Shown: positions 1 through 7,246 of the stretch, piece after piece | How positions within the stretch are numbered: the stretch's first letter is position 1 | How the letters are laid out: each line of letters opens with the position of its first letter | NCBI GenBank assembly: GCA_014896635.1 | Contig: JADBKA010000089.1 | Location: forward strand, 1 to 18,650 | DNA: 18,650 bases | Source of the DNA: Ktedonobacteraceae bacterium | GTDB lineage: Bacteria; Chloroflexota; Ktedonobacteria; Ktedonobacterales; Ktedonobacteraceae | Reading direction: 5' to 3' | Position numbers and translations under genes: made by a program | Notes under the pieces: generated by a model | Seen by the model: only the letters and a program-made list of their open reading frames with translations | Told to the model about the DNA's origin: nothing | Databases searched by the model: none

Positions 1-96
1 TGATCAGCGCCTGCAAGTGATTGTCCCTCACTCCACACATGCAACAGGATGAGTTTACCAGTCAGAGGCGACAACTGCCGGGCTGGTAGCGGCTGG

Positions 97-1200
97 CTAT
101 TCAGTCTGTTCCTCCTGTTCACGACATAATGGCAGAGAGAAAAAGAAAGTCGTGCCTTTATTGACCACCGTATCAAAGCCAATCGTCCCGCCGTGCTGCT
201 CAACGATCAACTTTGCAATCGAGAGGCCCAGGCCATATCCACCAAGCTTCGACTGCTGGCTATGATTCGACTGGTAGAAACGCTCAAAGACGTGCTGGCG
301 ATCCTCAGGCGCGATGCCATAGCCGGTATCGGCCACCGAAACCGTCACGAACTGCCTGTTGTCGCAGCGCGCACTGACGATCACACCCCCCCCGGTGGGC
401 GTAAATTTGATCGCATTGGTAATCAGATTATTCAGCACTTGCTTGATGCGTTGAGGATCGACAGAGAGCGCCGGCATCTCAGCGGGAATGTCCTGATAGA
501 GTCTCACCTCCGCCTTGAGCGCCTGCGGCTGCAAGCTCTTTATCACCTGATCGACCAGCGTGTGTAATTGCACCTCTTCCCGCTTGATCTCGAACTGCCC
601 CAGGTCGGAGCGTGTGATGAAGAGAATATCCTCAACAATCGAAACCAGTTGCTGCACTCCTTCCTGGGTATAGCCCAGATAGGTCTGCTGTTCCTCCGTC
701 AATTTGCCCATATGCCCGTGCAGCAGCAAATCGATAAAGCCATGCACAGAATTGAGCGGCGTGCGCAGCTCATGGGAAACCATCGAGAGAAAATTTGAAC
801 GCACGCGATGAGCTACCTTCAGAGCCGAGAGGTCACGAGCGACAAATACAACATAATTCACATCACCGGCACATACCGGCGTCACGCTGGCTGAGACCTC
901 GCGCATACGCTCTTCTTCAGTCCCGATGATCAACTCCTCATTGGGTAGTGGTTGTTTTTGTTGCAAAACACGAGCCAGAGGACAACTGGATGTGCCACAT
1001 AACTCCATCCGGTTCAAGTTTTGACAGCGAAGGACCTCCATACATGGTTTGCCCACAACAGATGACGTACTACCAAGTAGTGCCATAGCGGAAGGATTGA
1101 GGTCAAGCGCACGCCATTCCTGATCTAACGTAATGATCGCATCAGGAGTGTGTTCAACGATAGCATCCAGAGAAGGAAGATGCATAGTCCCAACTTTCAC
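97..1200 (-). CDS. Soluble PAS-domain sensor histidine kinase
   Basis: This is a 367-residue histidine kinase that should autophosphorylate and pass phosphate to the response regulator encoded just upstream. A PAS domain spans about residues 8-125. The HisKA dimerisation helix carries the H-box SHELRTPL with His143 as the predicted phospho-acceptor. The HATPase_c domain has an N-box (NNLITNAIKF, 257-266), G1 box (DTGYGIAP, 291-298), F box (FERFYQ) and G2 box (GYGLGLS, 321-327). There is no signal peptide or membrane segment, so the kinase is probably cytoplasmic. The PAS domain contains four cysteines (53, 59, 68, 73) that could bind a metal, Fe-S cluster or redox signal; the ligand is unknown. 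The GTG start overlaps the regulator's TGA stop (GTGA), implying translational coupling; an in-frame ATG lies five codons downstream. A run of eight G in the coding strand (386-393) lies in the ATP-binding domain. The kinase identity is secure and the signal is not. Confidence 0.93.
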   Translation of the reverse strand: MKVGTMHLPSLDAIVEHTPDAIITLDQEWRALDLNPSAMALLGSTSSVVGKPCMEVLRCQNLNRMELCGTSSCPLARVLQQKQPLPNEELIIGTEEERMREVSASVTPVCAGDVNYVVFVARDLSALKVAHRVRSNFLSMVSHELRTPLNSVHGFIDLLLHGHMGKLTEEQQTYLGYTQEGVQQLVSIVEDILFITRSDLGQFEIKREEVQLHTLVDQVIKSLQPQALKAEVRLYQDIPAEMPALSVDPQRIKQVLNNLITNAIKFTPTGGGVIVSARCDNRQFVTVSVADTGYGIAPEDRQHVFERFYQSNHSQQSKLGGYGLGLSIAKLIVEQHGGTIGFDTVVNKGTTFFFSLPLCREQEEQTE

Positions 1201-1883
1201 TTTCCAACAAATTTGTACCCTACCCCCCGGACCGAGACGATATAGCGAGGCCGCTCAGCGTCCTCCTCCAGTTTGAGGCGCAGGCGACGAATATAGACAT
1301 CGACAATATTGCTGTTACTTTCGCTGTCATTCCATACTTGCGCTAGCAACTGGTCACGATCCACCACCTGGCCCTGATTCGTCATCAGAGCACGCAATAC
1401 ATGCATCTCTGTACGTGTAAGCATAATAGAAGTTTTGCCATCGATCACTACCTTTAAGTCGGCAGGAAACAGTTCCAGGTTGCCGCCGCGCAGGCAATGG
1501 TTGCCATTGAGCGCCTCTTGCTTTTTGATACGGCGTAGAACGGCCTGAACGCGCGCAACCAGCTCCTGGTGGTTATAGGGTTTACAAATATAGTCATCCG
1601 CGCCAATGCCAAAGCCATGTAGCCGGTCTTCCAGTGAATCGCGAGCCGTCACGAAGATCGTGGGGATTTCGTAACCTTCCTCGCGCAATTTCTGTGAAAA
1701 CTCAAAGCCGTTGAGATAAGGCATCGTCACATCCAGCAGCAGCAGATCCGGCTCGCGCTTGCGAATCATCTGCAATGCGCCGCGCGGATTATCGGTCGTC
1801 TCAACCTCGAACCCCTCTCTGCTGAGCACGAATTGTACCAGCATATTTGCAAATTGCTCGTCATCTACAACAAGAATATACAC
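1197..1883 (-). CDS. OmpR/PhoB-family response regulator
   Basis: This is a 228-residue DNA-binding response regulator, the partner of the kinase that overlaps its 3' end by four bases. The receiver domain (1-115) has the acidic pair Asp7/Asp8, phospho-acceptor Asp51 in LLLLDVTMP, Thr79 and the conserved Lys101 in CKPYN. The C-terminal winged-helix domain (about 130-228) shows typical Trans_reg_C features: LTRTEMHVLRAL, the recognition-helix region VDVYIRRLRLKLE, and the terminal RGVGYKF wing. Length is normal for the family. The start is GTG, preceded at good distance by a purine-rich AGAGAGGA Shine-Dalgarno sequence. It lies 116 bases downstream of mnmG on the same strand, so it may be read from its own promoter or by read-through. 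Target genes cannot be told from sequence. Confidence 0.95.
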   Translation of the reverse strand: MYILVVDDEQFANMLVQFVLSREGFEVETTDNPRGALQMIRKREPDLLLLDVTMPYLNGFEFSQKLREEGYEIPTIFVTARDSLEDRLHGFGIGADDYICKPYNHQELVARVQAVLRRIKKQEALNGNHCLRGGNLELFPADLKVVIDGKTSIMLTRTEMHVLRALMTNQGQVVDRDQLLAQVWNDSESNSNIVDVYIRRLRLKLEEDAERPRYIVSVRGVGYKFVGK

Positions 1884-1947
1884 AGATTCCTCTCTTCTTG
1901 TACTGATCGATCTGAAACATGCTTACTTTTCAATTGTCTATCGATAG

Positions 1948-1976
1948 ATTATAAATGGGTAATATGCGTGTGTATG
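1948..1976 (-). promoter_or_regulatory. Candidate promoter for the two-component operon
   Basis: Read on the minus strand, a perfect TATAAT hexamer lies at 1953-1948. The position 17 bases upstream of it (1976-1971) holds only a weak -35 match (CATACA, 3 of 6). A 12-base perfect palindrome, TCTATCGATAGA (1937-1948), sits directly downstream of the -10 over the expected transcription start. The call rests on the -10 alone. Confidence 0.35.
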
Positions 1977-1999
1977 GTACCCGTTTAATGCGGTCTATG

Positions 2000-4075
2000 T
2001 CAAGAGGAAGCACGTAACGCCCGTACTTTTTCCAGATAGACCATCAAAATGGCTATATCCGCAGGAGTAACACCTTCAACGCGCGATGCCTGGCCGACGG
2101 TACGCGGGCGTGTACGGGTCAGCTTCTGACGTGCTTCGGTACGGAGATGGGGTATCTGCTGGTAGTCCAGAGACTCAGGAATGCGCATTTCTTCCAGGCG
2201 CCGCGTGCGATGTACCATCTGTTCCTGCTTGCGGATATAGCTCTCGTACTTCACTTGCAATTCTACTTCATCGGCAGCTTCATCAGGCAATGCTGGCAGA
2301 ACGTGCATACTAGCGACATCGTTGCCATTGCTCTCTCCATGTACCTCCCCGTTATGGGACGCTGCGACGCTCGCTGATAGCTGTGCAACCTGGAAGTACC
2401 GCACGTCGGGACGGCGCAGCAGCTCGCGCGCGGTCAGCATCTGTCCGAGCGAGCCGATGCCGAGAGCGCGGGCGGCGCTCTCCACCAGTCGTGAAGAGGT
2501 AAACACTTTGCGATCCAGCTGGGCCAGCGTGCGCTGAATCATCTCACGCCTGCGGACAACATCGCTGTACCGCTGCTCGTCGATCAGGCCGAATCTATAG
2601 GCATAATCGCTCAGGCGCAGATCGGCGCTGTCAGCGCGCAGCAGCAGGCGATACTCAGCGCGCGAGGTATGCAGGCGGTACGGCTCGCTCATCGGGCGTG
2701 TCACCAGGTCATCAATCAGCACGCCGATATAAGCCTCGTGGCGTCCGAGTACGAACGGATCTTCGCCGCGCGCGTGCAGAGCCGCATTAATGCCTGCCAC
2801 GATGCCCTGTGCAGCCGCCTCTTCGTAGCCGGAAGTGCCGTTGATCTGCCCGGCATGGAAGAGGCCGGAGACCGCTTTTGTCTCCAGTGTCGGCAAAAGC
2901 TGCTCAGGCGGCACGTAGTCATACTCGACGGCATAGCCCACACGCATCATCTCCACATGTTCCAGAGCGGGAATGCTGCGCAACATTGCCAGTTGCACAT
3001 CTTCAGGCAGGCTGGTGTTCATTCCTTGCACATAGACCTCACCGGTGCGCCAGCCCTCAGGCTCCAGGAATATCTGATGCGACGCTTTATCGGCGAAGCG
3101 CACGATTTTATCTTCGATAGACGGGCAGTAGCGCGGACCAATGCCCTCGATAATGCCGGTATAGAGGGGAGAGCGATGCAGGTTATCACGAATGATCTGG
3201 TGGGTGCGCGCCGTTGTCCGCACCAGGTAACAGGGGAGCTGTGGTCGCCAGCCGTGCAGATCCTCGTCGGTCACAGGATAGATGGGATTGGGGCGCCCGC
3301 CCGGCAATTGCACATCTACGCGCGCCGAAACATCCTTCGAGAAGAAGAGAGGAACGCGGCTACCCGGCTGCGGCTCCGTTTTGCTAAAGTCGATGGTACG
3401 TGCGTCGATACGCGGGGGAGTACCCGTTTTGAAACGGCGTATCTCCAGGCCGAGTCCACGCAGAGAGTCGGAGAGGCCAAGAGCCGGTCCTTCGCCGGCT
3501 CTGCCGCCGGGTTGTGTTTTTTCGCCGACAACCAGCCGGCCATTAATAAAGGTACCTGTCGTCAGCACAACCGCTTTTGCTTCGTAGCGCCAGCCATTAT
3601 TTGTGACCACGCCATCAATCACCTGCCGTCCCTGCTCATCGGTGTGGCTCAGCAGACGCGCGATAGTGGCCTGCTTCAGTTCCAGATTCGGCTGGCCCTC
3701 CAGGACGAATTTCATCGCCAGCCGATAAGCCTGCTTATCGCACTGGGCGCGCAGAGCCTGTACAGCCGGACCTTTGCTTGTGTTGAGCATGCGAATCTGG
3801 ATAAATGTGCGGTCGGTATTGCGGCCAATTTCCCCGCCCAGGGCGTCGATCTCCTTGATCAAATGTCCTTTTGCCGGCCCGCCCATCGACGGATTGCACG
3901 GCATCAGCGCCACACTATCCAGGTTCATGGTGATCAGCAACGTCTTGCGCCCCATGCGTGCACTCGCCAGAGCCGCTTCGCAGCCGGCGTGACCGGCACC
4001 AACCACGATGACCTCATACACTCCTCGTAGCAGGTGTTGCAAGGCTACCTGCCCATTCTCCATACCAGTTGTCAT
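2000..4075 (-). CDS. mnmG: tRNA uridine-5-carboxymethylaminomethyl modification enzyme MnmG (GidA)
   Basis: MnmG is the FAD-dependent partner of the GTPase MnmE; together they install the (carboxymethyl)aminomethyl group at C5 of wobble U34 in tRNAs reading split-box codons. The 691-residue protein begins with a Rossmann FAD motif (VVGAGHAG, 24-31), followed by the family signature [12 protein letters not shown] (Cys60) and [11 protein letters not shown]. The second conserved cysteine is Cys317 in [11 protein letters not shown], and the late FAD motif [20 protein letters not shown] (405-424) is present. The helical C-terminal domain with the [16 protein letters not shown] region is intact. 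The protein is somewhat longer than the usual 620-650 residues; a low-complexity segment near 570-600 ([14 protein letters not shown]) accounts for the excess. The ATG start at 4075 lies about 57 bases after a predicted transcription start. The gene diverges from tRNA-Leu(UAA). No mnmE is in the window. Confidence 0.97.
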   Translation of the reverse strand: MTTGMENGQVALQHLLRGVYEVIVVGAGHAGCEAALASARMGRKTLLITMNLDSVALMPCNPSMGGPAKGHLIKEIDALGGEIGRNTDRTFIQIRMLNTSKGPAVQALRAQCDKQAYRLAMKFVLEGQPNLELKQATIARLLSHTDEQGRQVIDGVVTNNGWRYEAKAVVLTTGTFINGRLVVGEKTQPGGRAGEGPALGLSDSLRGLGLEIRRFKTGTPPRIDARTIDFSKTEPQPGSRVPLFFSKDVSARVDVQLPGGRPNPIYPVTDEDLHGWRPQLPCYLVRTTARTHQIIRDNLHRSPLYTGIIEGIGPRYCPSIEDKIVRFADKASHQIFLEPEGWRTGEVYVQGMNTSLPEDVQLAMLRSIPALEHVEMMRVGYAVEYDYVPPEQLLPTLETKAVSGLFHAGQINGTSGYEEAAAQGIVAGINAALHARGEDPFVLGRHEAYIGVLIDDLVTRPMSEPYRLHTSRAEYRLLLRADSADLRLSDYAYRFGLIDEQRYSDVVRRREMIQRTLAQLDRKVFTSSRLVESAARALGIGSLGQMLTARELLRRPDVRYFQVAQLSASVAASHNGEVHGESNGNDVASMHVLPALPDEAADEVELQVKYESYIRKQEQMVHRTRRLEEMRIPESLDYQQIPHLRTEARQKLTRTRPRTVGQASRVEGVTPADIAILMVYLEKVRALRASS

Positions 4076-4138
4076 GATAACCTGCCTGGATGATTGATTC
4101 CTTCTCTAGAAACACATTTCGCTACAATTACGGATTGT

Positions 4139-4167
4139 ATTATCGCTTACCTGTTCTCATTCGTCAA
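4139..4167 (-). promoter_or_regulatory. mnmG promoter, sigma-70 type
   Basis: On the minus strand there is a -35 box TTGACG (4167-4162), a 17-base spacer, and a -10 box GATAAT (4144-4139). Both boxes match consensus at 5 of 6 positions and the spacing is ideal. This gives a leader of about 55-60 bases before the mnmG ATG. It is back to back with the tRNA promoter, whose -35 box is also TTGACG, 31 bases away. Confidence 0.75.
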
Positions 4168-4198
4168 CAGAGAAAACCCGGGGCGGGAAACAAAGTGA

Positions 4199-4227
4199 TT
4201 GACGGGGCAGGCTCATCATGATACTAT
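4199..4227 (+). promoter_or_regulatory. tRNA-Leu promoter, sigma-70 type
   Basis: The -35 box TTGACG (4199-4204) is followed by a 17-base spacer and TACTAT (4222-4227, 4 of 6). The spacing and the position about 24 bases upstream of the mature tRNA 5' end support it. It diverges from the mnmG promoter. Confidence 0.6.
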
Positions 4228-4250
4228 TACAAACACAGGACATCAGATGG

Positions 4251-4333
4251 GGGGCGGTGGCGGAACGGTAGACGCCGGGGACTTAAAATCCCCTGACCGC
4301 AAGGTCGTGAGGGTTCGATTCCCTCCCGCCCCA
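4251..4333 (+). tRNA. trnL: tRNA-Leu, anticodon UAA
   Basis: This is a class II tRNA of 83 bases. The acceptor stem GGGGCGG (4251-4257) pairs with CCGCCCC (4326-4332), with A4333 as discriminator. The D-arm region contains GGTAGACGCC. The anticodon stem GGGGA/TCCCC encloses the loop CTTAAAA, placing anticodon TAA at 4284-4286, which reads UUA. The long variable arm is GACC-GCAA-GGTC, the T stem is GAGGG/CCCTC and the T loop TTCGATT. The 3' CCA is not encoded: the genome reads CCT, so CCA must be added by nucleotidyltransferase. The wobble U34 of this tRNA is a known MnmE/MnmG substrate in E. coli, and mnmG is the divergent neighbour. Confidence 0.97.
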
Positions 4334-4385
4334 CCTGCCCGGCCTCTTATCCGTCCCATCTCTCTGGGCGGAAGTACCTACCTAC

Positions 4386-4415
4386 TTGCCAGGAAGCGTC
4401 CATCCGTGTTACACT
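4386..4415 (+). promoter_or_regulatory. Candidate promoter upstream of the sigma factor gene
   Basis: TTGCCA (4386-4391, 5 of 6) is followed after 18 bases by TACACT (4410-4415, 4 of 6). The overlapping AGGAAGC could instead be part of an ECF-type -35 element, which would fit autoregulation, but there is no matching known target to compare. No convincing tRNA terminator was seen upstream: a bulged hairpin at 4351-4371 lacks a T run. Confidence 0.3.
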
Positions 4416-4536
4416 GCAACAGAAGATTACAACTTTTTTCCTTACCGCTCGTATTTTTCTAATAGAGGGGTTGTAACATGCTCTCTCAATCAAAGCCAAT
4501 GCGAAAAACAGGAAAAAAACAGCGAGCGGTGCCAAT

Positions 4537-5313
4537 ATGGAATCAACTGTGAACGCTTTACATATGCCTGGTGGAATAGGATCAATAGCGAATGTAGGCC
4601 GAGAGGCGCGTCGTAGTCAAGGTGCTCAATCAGTGGCAGGAGTGGCAGGTGCAGCGGGTGTACAGGGTACTACCAGCACAGGTCCGATCGCCAGCCGGCG
4701 GGGGGGGACAGGAGCCGTCGTGGGATCGCTGAGCGATACGGCGCTCGTCGAGCTGGTTCTCAATGGCGATCAAGATGTCTTCTCTGTACTCGTCGAGCGA
4801 TACAAAGATGCCGTGCAGAACCTTGCGTATCGCATGCTAGGGAACACAACAGAGGCCGAGGACGTTACGCAGGAAACCTTCGTGCGAGCTTACACCCAGC
4901 TCAGCACCTACAAAGCTGTACATAAATTCAGCACCTGGCTACTTTCTATCGCTTCCCACCTGGCAATTGACCAGCTCAGGCGCAGGCGTTTTCTTGCCCT
5001 GCCACTGGAAGACGTGCCATTTCTGGAATGGATCGTCGATGCCAATGTCGGACCTGAACAATCTGCTTTGCAGGGCGAACAACAGGATGAGATCCAGAAA
5101 TACTTACAACGCCTGCCGGGCAAATACCGGGCGGTGATCGTCCTACGCTACTGGTACGATTTCTCCTACGAGGAGATAGCGGCTGCCCTCAATCTCACAC
5201 AGCCGCTGGTGAAGGCACGCCTGCACCGCGCCCGCGAACTGCTGGCACGCTATATGCAGCAAGCGCACACCGTACACGAGGAGGAGCAGATCGATGCGCT
5301 GCCACGACGCTAG
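4537..5313 (+). CDS. ECF-family RNA polymerase sigma factor
   Basis: This encodes a group 4 (ECF) sigma factor that redirects RNA polymerase, presumably to envelope-related genes, and is held inactive by the anti-sigma factor encoded immediately after it. Region 2 covers about residues 66-150, with DAEDVTQETF-like helix AEDVTQETFVRAY and STWLLSIASHLAIDQLRRRR. Region 4 covers about 185-238, with LPGKYRAVIVLRYWYDFSY and the recognition helix LTQPLVKARLHRARELL. The frame opened at the 4537 ATG gives 258 residues, including about 62 N-terminal Gly/Ala/Ser-rich residues unlike an ordinary ECF factor. A GTG at 4720, preceded by AGGAG at five bases, would give a canonical 197-residue protein, so the start is uncertain. 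A run of eight G (4700-4707) lies in the extension. The stop overlaps the anti-sigma start by 20 bases. Confidence 0.93.
   Translation: MESTVNALHMPGGIGSIANVGREARRSQGAQSVAGVAGAAGVQGTTSTGPIASRRGGTGAVVGSLSDTALVELVLNGDQDVFSVLVERYKDAVQNLAYRMLGNTTEAEDVTQETFVRAYTQLSTYKAVHKFSTWLLSIASHLAIDQLRRRRFLALPLEDVPFLEWIVDANVGPEQSALQGEQQDEIQKYLQRLPGKYRAVIVLRYWYDFSYEEIAAALNLTQPLVKARLHRARELLARYMQQAHTVHEEEQIDALPRR
4710..4722 (+). promoter_or_regulatory. Internal ribosome-binding site and GTG start in the sigma gene
   Basis: AGGAG (4710-4714), a five-base spacer, and in-frame GTG (4720-4722) form a better initiation site than the weak GAGCGG-like sequence before the 4537 ATG. Initiation here would start the protein only a few residues before sigma region 2. 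Either one site is true or two forms are made. Confidence 0.5.
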
Positions 5314-5860
5314 AAAGTGGCTGGATGCTCGGTATGACGGCGACAGCGATCTCGCCCCTTCGGATGCCCAGGCCCTGGATCAGCACTTGCAACAGTGTAC
5401 CACTTGCCGAGCGTTCGAGCAGAAATTGCAACGGATGCACGCCATCTTCTCTTCCTCCGCTCCCCGTAGGCAGGTTGGCATTACTACTGATCGTATTATG
5501 CTGGCAATCCAGCAGCAGCAACGCATCACACAGCAACTGCAAGATATCCGCCAGCAGCAGCAGTCGCGGGTCGAACGCATACGCAGCATTGGAGCAGCCT
5601 TCGCTGCCCTCAGCATCTTTACAATTAGCAGTATTCCTCTCCTGCTGCTTGCTATGACCATCGTGCAAACCGACCTTGTAGTCAAGGGCCTCTACTGGCT
5701 CAATGGTGTTATTGATATATGTATCATTCTGGCTCAGTACCTTCAGATAGGGCTGGCAACTGCTACACATAATAGCTGGCTCCTGTCAGGTATAGCTTTT
5801 ATTGTCGTCATCATGATGGGGATGTGGCTTCGCCTGATGCGCCCCCCTCAGGAGGCGTAG
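5294..5860 (+). CDS. Zinc-finger anti-sigma factor, membrane-anchored
   Basis: This 188-residue protein is the predicted antagonist of the ECF sigma factor whose 3' end it overlaps by 20 bases. The N-terminal cytoplasmic part shows the ZAS zinc-finger pattern: Cys3 and then His31-x3-Cys35-x2-Cys38 (HLQQCTTC), as in anti-sigma factors that clamp ECF sigma factors. A glutamine-rich, probably coiled-coil stretch (about 73-92, with runs of QQQQ) follows. Three hydrophobic segments, about 99-123, 134-154 and 161-180, anchor it in the membrane with little extracytoplasmic domain. The start is well supported by GAGGAGGAG upstream of the 5294 ATG. Release could be by proteolysis or zinc/thiol chemistry; the sequence does not decide. 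With almost no outer domain of its own, it may rely on the downstream solenoid protein for sensing. Confidence 0.9.
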   Translation: MRCHDARKWLDARYDGDSDLAPSDAQALDQHLQQCTTCRAFEQKLQRMHAIFSSSAPRRQVGITTDRIMLAIQQQQRITQQLQDIRQQQQSRVERIRSIGAAFAALSIFTISSIPLLLLAMTIVQTDLVVKGLYWLNGVIDICIILAQYLQIGLATATHNSWLLSGIAFIVVIMMGMWLRLMRPPQEA

Positions 5861-5976
5861 CCGGCGAGGATCATAGCCGGCGAAGAGAAACAGGACAGGG
5901 CGGGGGACGGAAGAGAAGGGAAGAAAGAGCGGACGGAAGGGTGCCAGTTTGAGACGGCTATGGTCGGGAGGCAGAT

Positions 5977-6963
5977 ATGCAAACAGGCAGAAAAATTCGC
6001 AGATTCATGCTCACGCTGCCAGGAATCTGCCAACTGCTAGCTATAGCAGTGCTGATCATAGGGGGAGGAGGACAGTTTATCAGCGGAAGTAGCACTGCTC
6101 TGGCTAAAGGCAGCCAGAGAGAGGCCCCGGTCCGTGACTGCACCGAAGATCACCAGAAGCCCTCTTTCGGCAGTACGGTAGTAGTGAGCAGCGGGGAGGT
6201 GGTGTGTGGTAGTTTGACCTCGTTTGGGGGAACAATGATCGTGCAGGGTGAGGTGAAGGGAGATATTGTTGCTTTCAATGGGAGCGTGCTGATTGGCGGA
6301 CTCGTTGAAGGAAACGTTACTCTCTATGGAGGGGAGCTCACCTTGCAGAACAGTGCGCGTGTGAATGGGAACATACATGTCTGTGGAGGACAATGGATCG
6401 AAGGTACGGAATCACGGCTGCATGGCAACGTCTTCGACTGTACCGAGAGCGTCAGCCTTTTGCTCCTGGGAGATGGTGGCCCGACCTTTCGCTTCTGGTC
6501 AGTTCTTACGTGGGTAGCGCTGGCACTCTTATTGACAACCCTGCTGCCAGAACACGTGATGCTGGTACGTACTACTCTGCAATACAAGAAGCGCCGCAGT
6601 CTTGTATTAGGGTTGCTCAGCGTGCTACTGGCGCCAGTGGTGATGGTCATATTGATCGCGCTCATTATACCTATTCCACTGGCTATTATAGTAGCATTAG
6701 GGCTGCTTGCCGCCTGGGCATTAGGCACCGTTGCGGTTGGCTGGTCCATTGGCGAATACCTTTTGCGTATCATCGCGCCACAGCAACATACACGTCCGAT
6801 ACAGGTGATCGTAGGATCGGCAGTGCTGGCACTTGCCGGGTCACTTCCCTATATCGGCTGGGCCATCAGCCTAGCAGCCGGCCTGGTAGGACTTGGAGCC
6901 GTCCTGCTCAGCCGTTTCGGCACACGACTCTATGCACCGCCCAAACAGCCACTCCTGCTGTGA
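5977..6963 (+). CDS. Bactofilin-like beta-solenoid membrane protein
   Basis: The 328-residue product has an N-terminal hydrophobic segment (about 13-35, ending near an ALA-K junction at 41-44) that acts as signal peptide or anchor. A region of about 65-155 is made of short glycine-marked beta repeats (GEVVCGSLTSFGG, GEVKGDIVAFNG, GLVEGNVTLYGG, ARVNGNIHVCGG), resembling polymer-forming bactofilin/DUF583 solenoids. Four or five C-terminal membrane helices lie between about 172 and 313. Four cysteines (55, 77, 136, 155) would lie outside the cytoplasm and could form disulfides. The ATG at 5977 follows GGGAGG. It lies 116 bases after the anti-sigma gene on the same strand, probably one operon, so a role in envelope sensing or wall scaffolding is inferred. 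The spacer holds two copies of TAGCCGGCGA (5858-5867, 5874-5883) and a purine-rich run. Exact function is unknown. Confidence 0.8.
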   Translation: MQTGRKIRRFMLTLPGICQLLAIAVLIIGGGGQFISGSSTALAKGSQREAPVRDCTEDHQKPSFGSTVVVSSGEVVCGSLTSFGGTMIVQGEVKGDIVAFNGSVLIGGLVEGNVTLYGGELTLQNSARVNGNIHVCGGQWIEGTESRLHGNVFDCTESVSLLLLGDGGPTFRFWSVLTWVALALLLTTLLPEHVMLVRTTLQYKKRRSLVLGLLSVLLAPVVMVILIALIIPIPLAIIVALGLLAAWALGTVAVGWSIGEYLLRIIAPQQHTRPIQVIVGSAVLALAGSLPYIGWAISLAAGLVGLGAVLLSRFGTRLYAPPKQPLLL

Positions 6964-6981
6964 GTAGAGGACATCTCTCGC

Positions 6982-7010
6982 AGGCAGGATGAAGTGCTAT
7001 CGTCCTGCCT
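6982..7010 (+). terminator. Stem-loop after the sigma/anti-sigma/solenoid operon
   Basis: AGGCAGGA (6982-6989) pairs perfectly with TCCTGCCT (7003-7010). One wobble and two further pairs extend the stem to about 11 bp around a seven-base loop. It starts 19 bases after the stop codon, where a terminator is expected. No T run follows, so it is either a weak intrinsic terminator or a 3'-end stabilising hairpin. A second, shorter hairpin, GCCAGA/TCTGGC (7111-7131), is followed by TTT. The remaining spacer up to 7246 shows no gene. Confidence 0.4.
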
Positions 7011-7246
7011 CACCTGATCTCACACCGCAAGAACCAGAGGCAGGAGAGTTGCCAGCCTGATAGGCTTACTATACTCCACAGTCAGGGCGGGCGAACTGGC
7101 CAGAGCAGGGGCCAGACTGGTGATCTCTGGCTTTACCCAGCTCCTATTCGGGGTCAGGTAGTCATAGGATAGGTAAATTCAAAATGTTGGAAAGATGGGA
7201 CGGCATCGACGACAGGTAACGTCGTAGGGTGGCCGCCGAGGTGAAT

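Noticed and set aside
1..96. Possible terminator or gene before the kinase stop
   Set aside because: Only a four-base-arm hairpin (GCCG/CGGC near 78-93) is visible, with no T run and no supported frame.
2669..4030. A 453-codon open frame antisense to mnmG
   Set aside because: It lies entirely within the well-supported mnmG on the opposite strand. Its translation is rich in His, Gln, Arg and Cys with no recognisable domain, typical of an antisense shadow of a GC-rich gene.
4199..4462. A plus-strand frame running through tRNA-Leu
   Set aside because: It is open only because it crosses a structural RNA; the tRNA fold is complete and explains the sequence.
6989..7060. A 23-codon frame beginning inside the 6982-7010 stem-loop
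   Set aside because: Too short and overlapping a probable 3' hairpin; no conserved features can be claimed.
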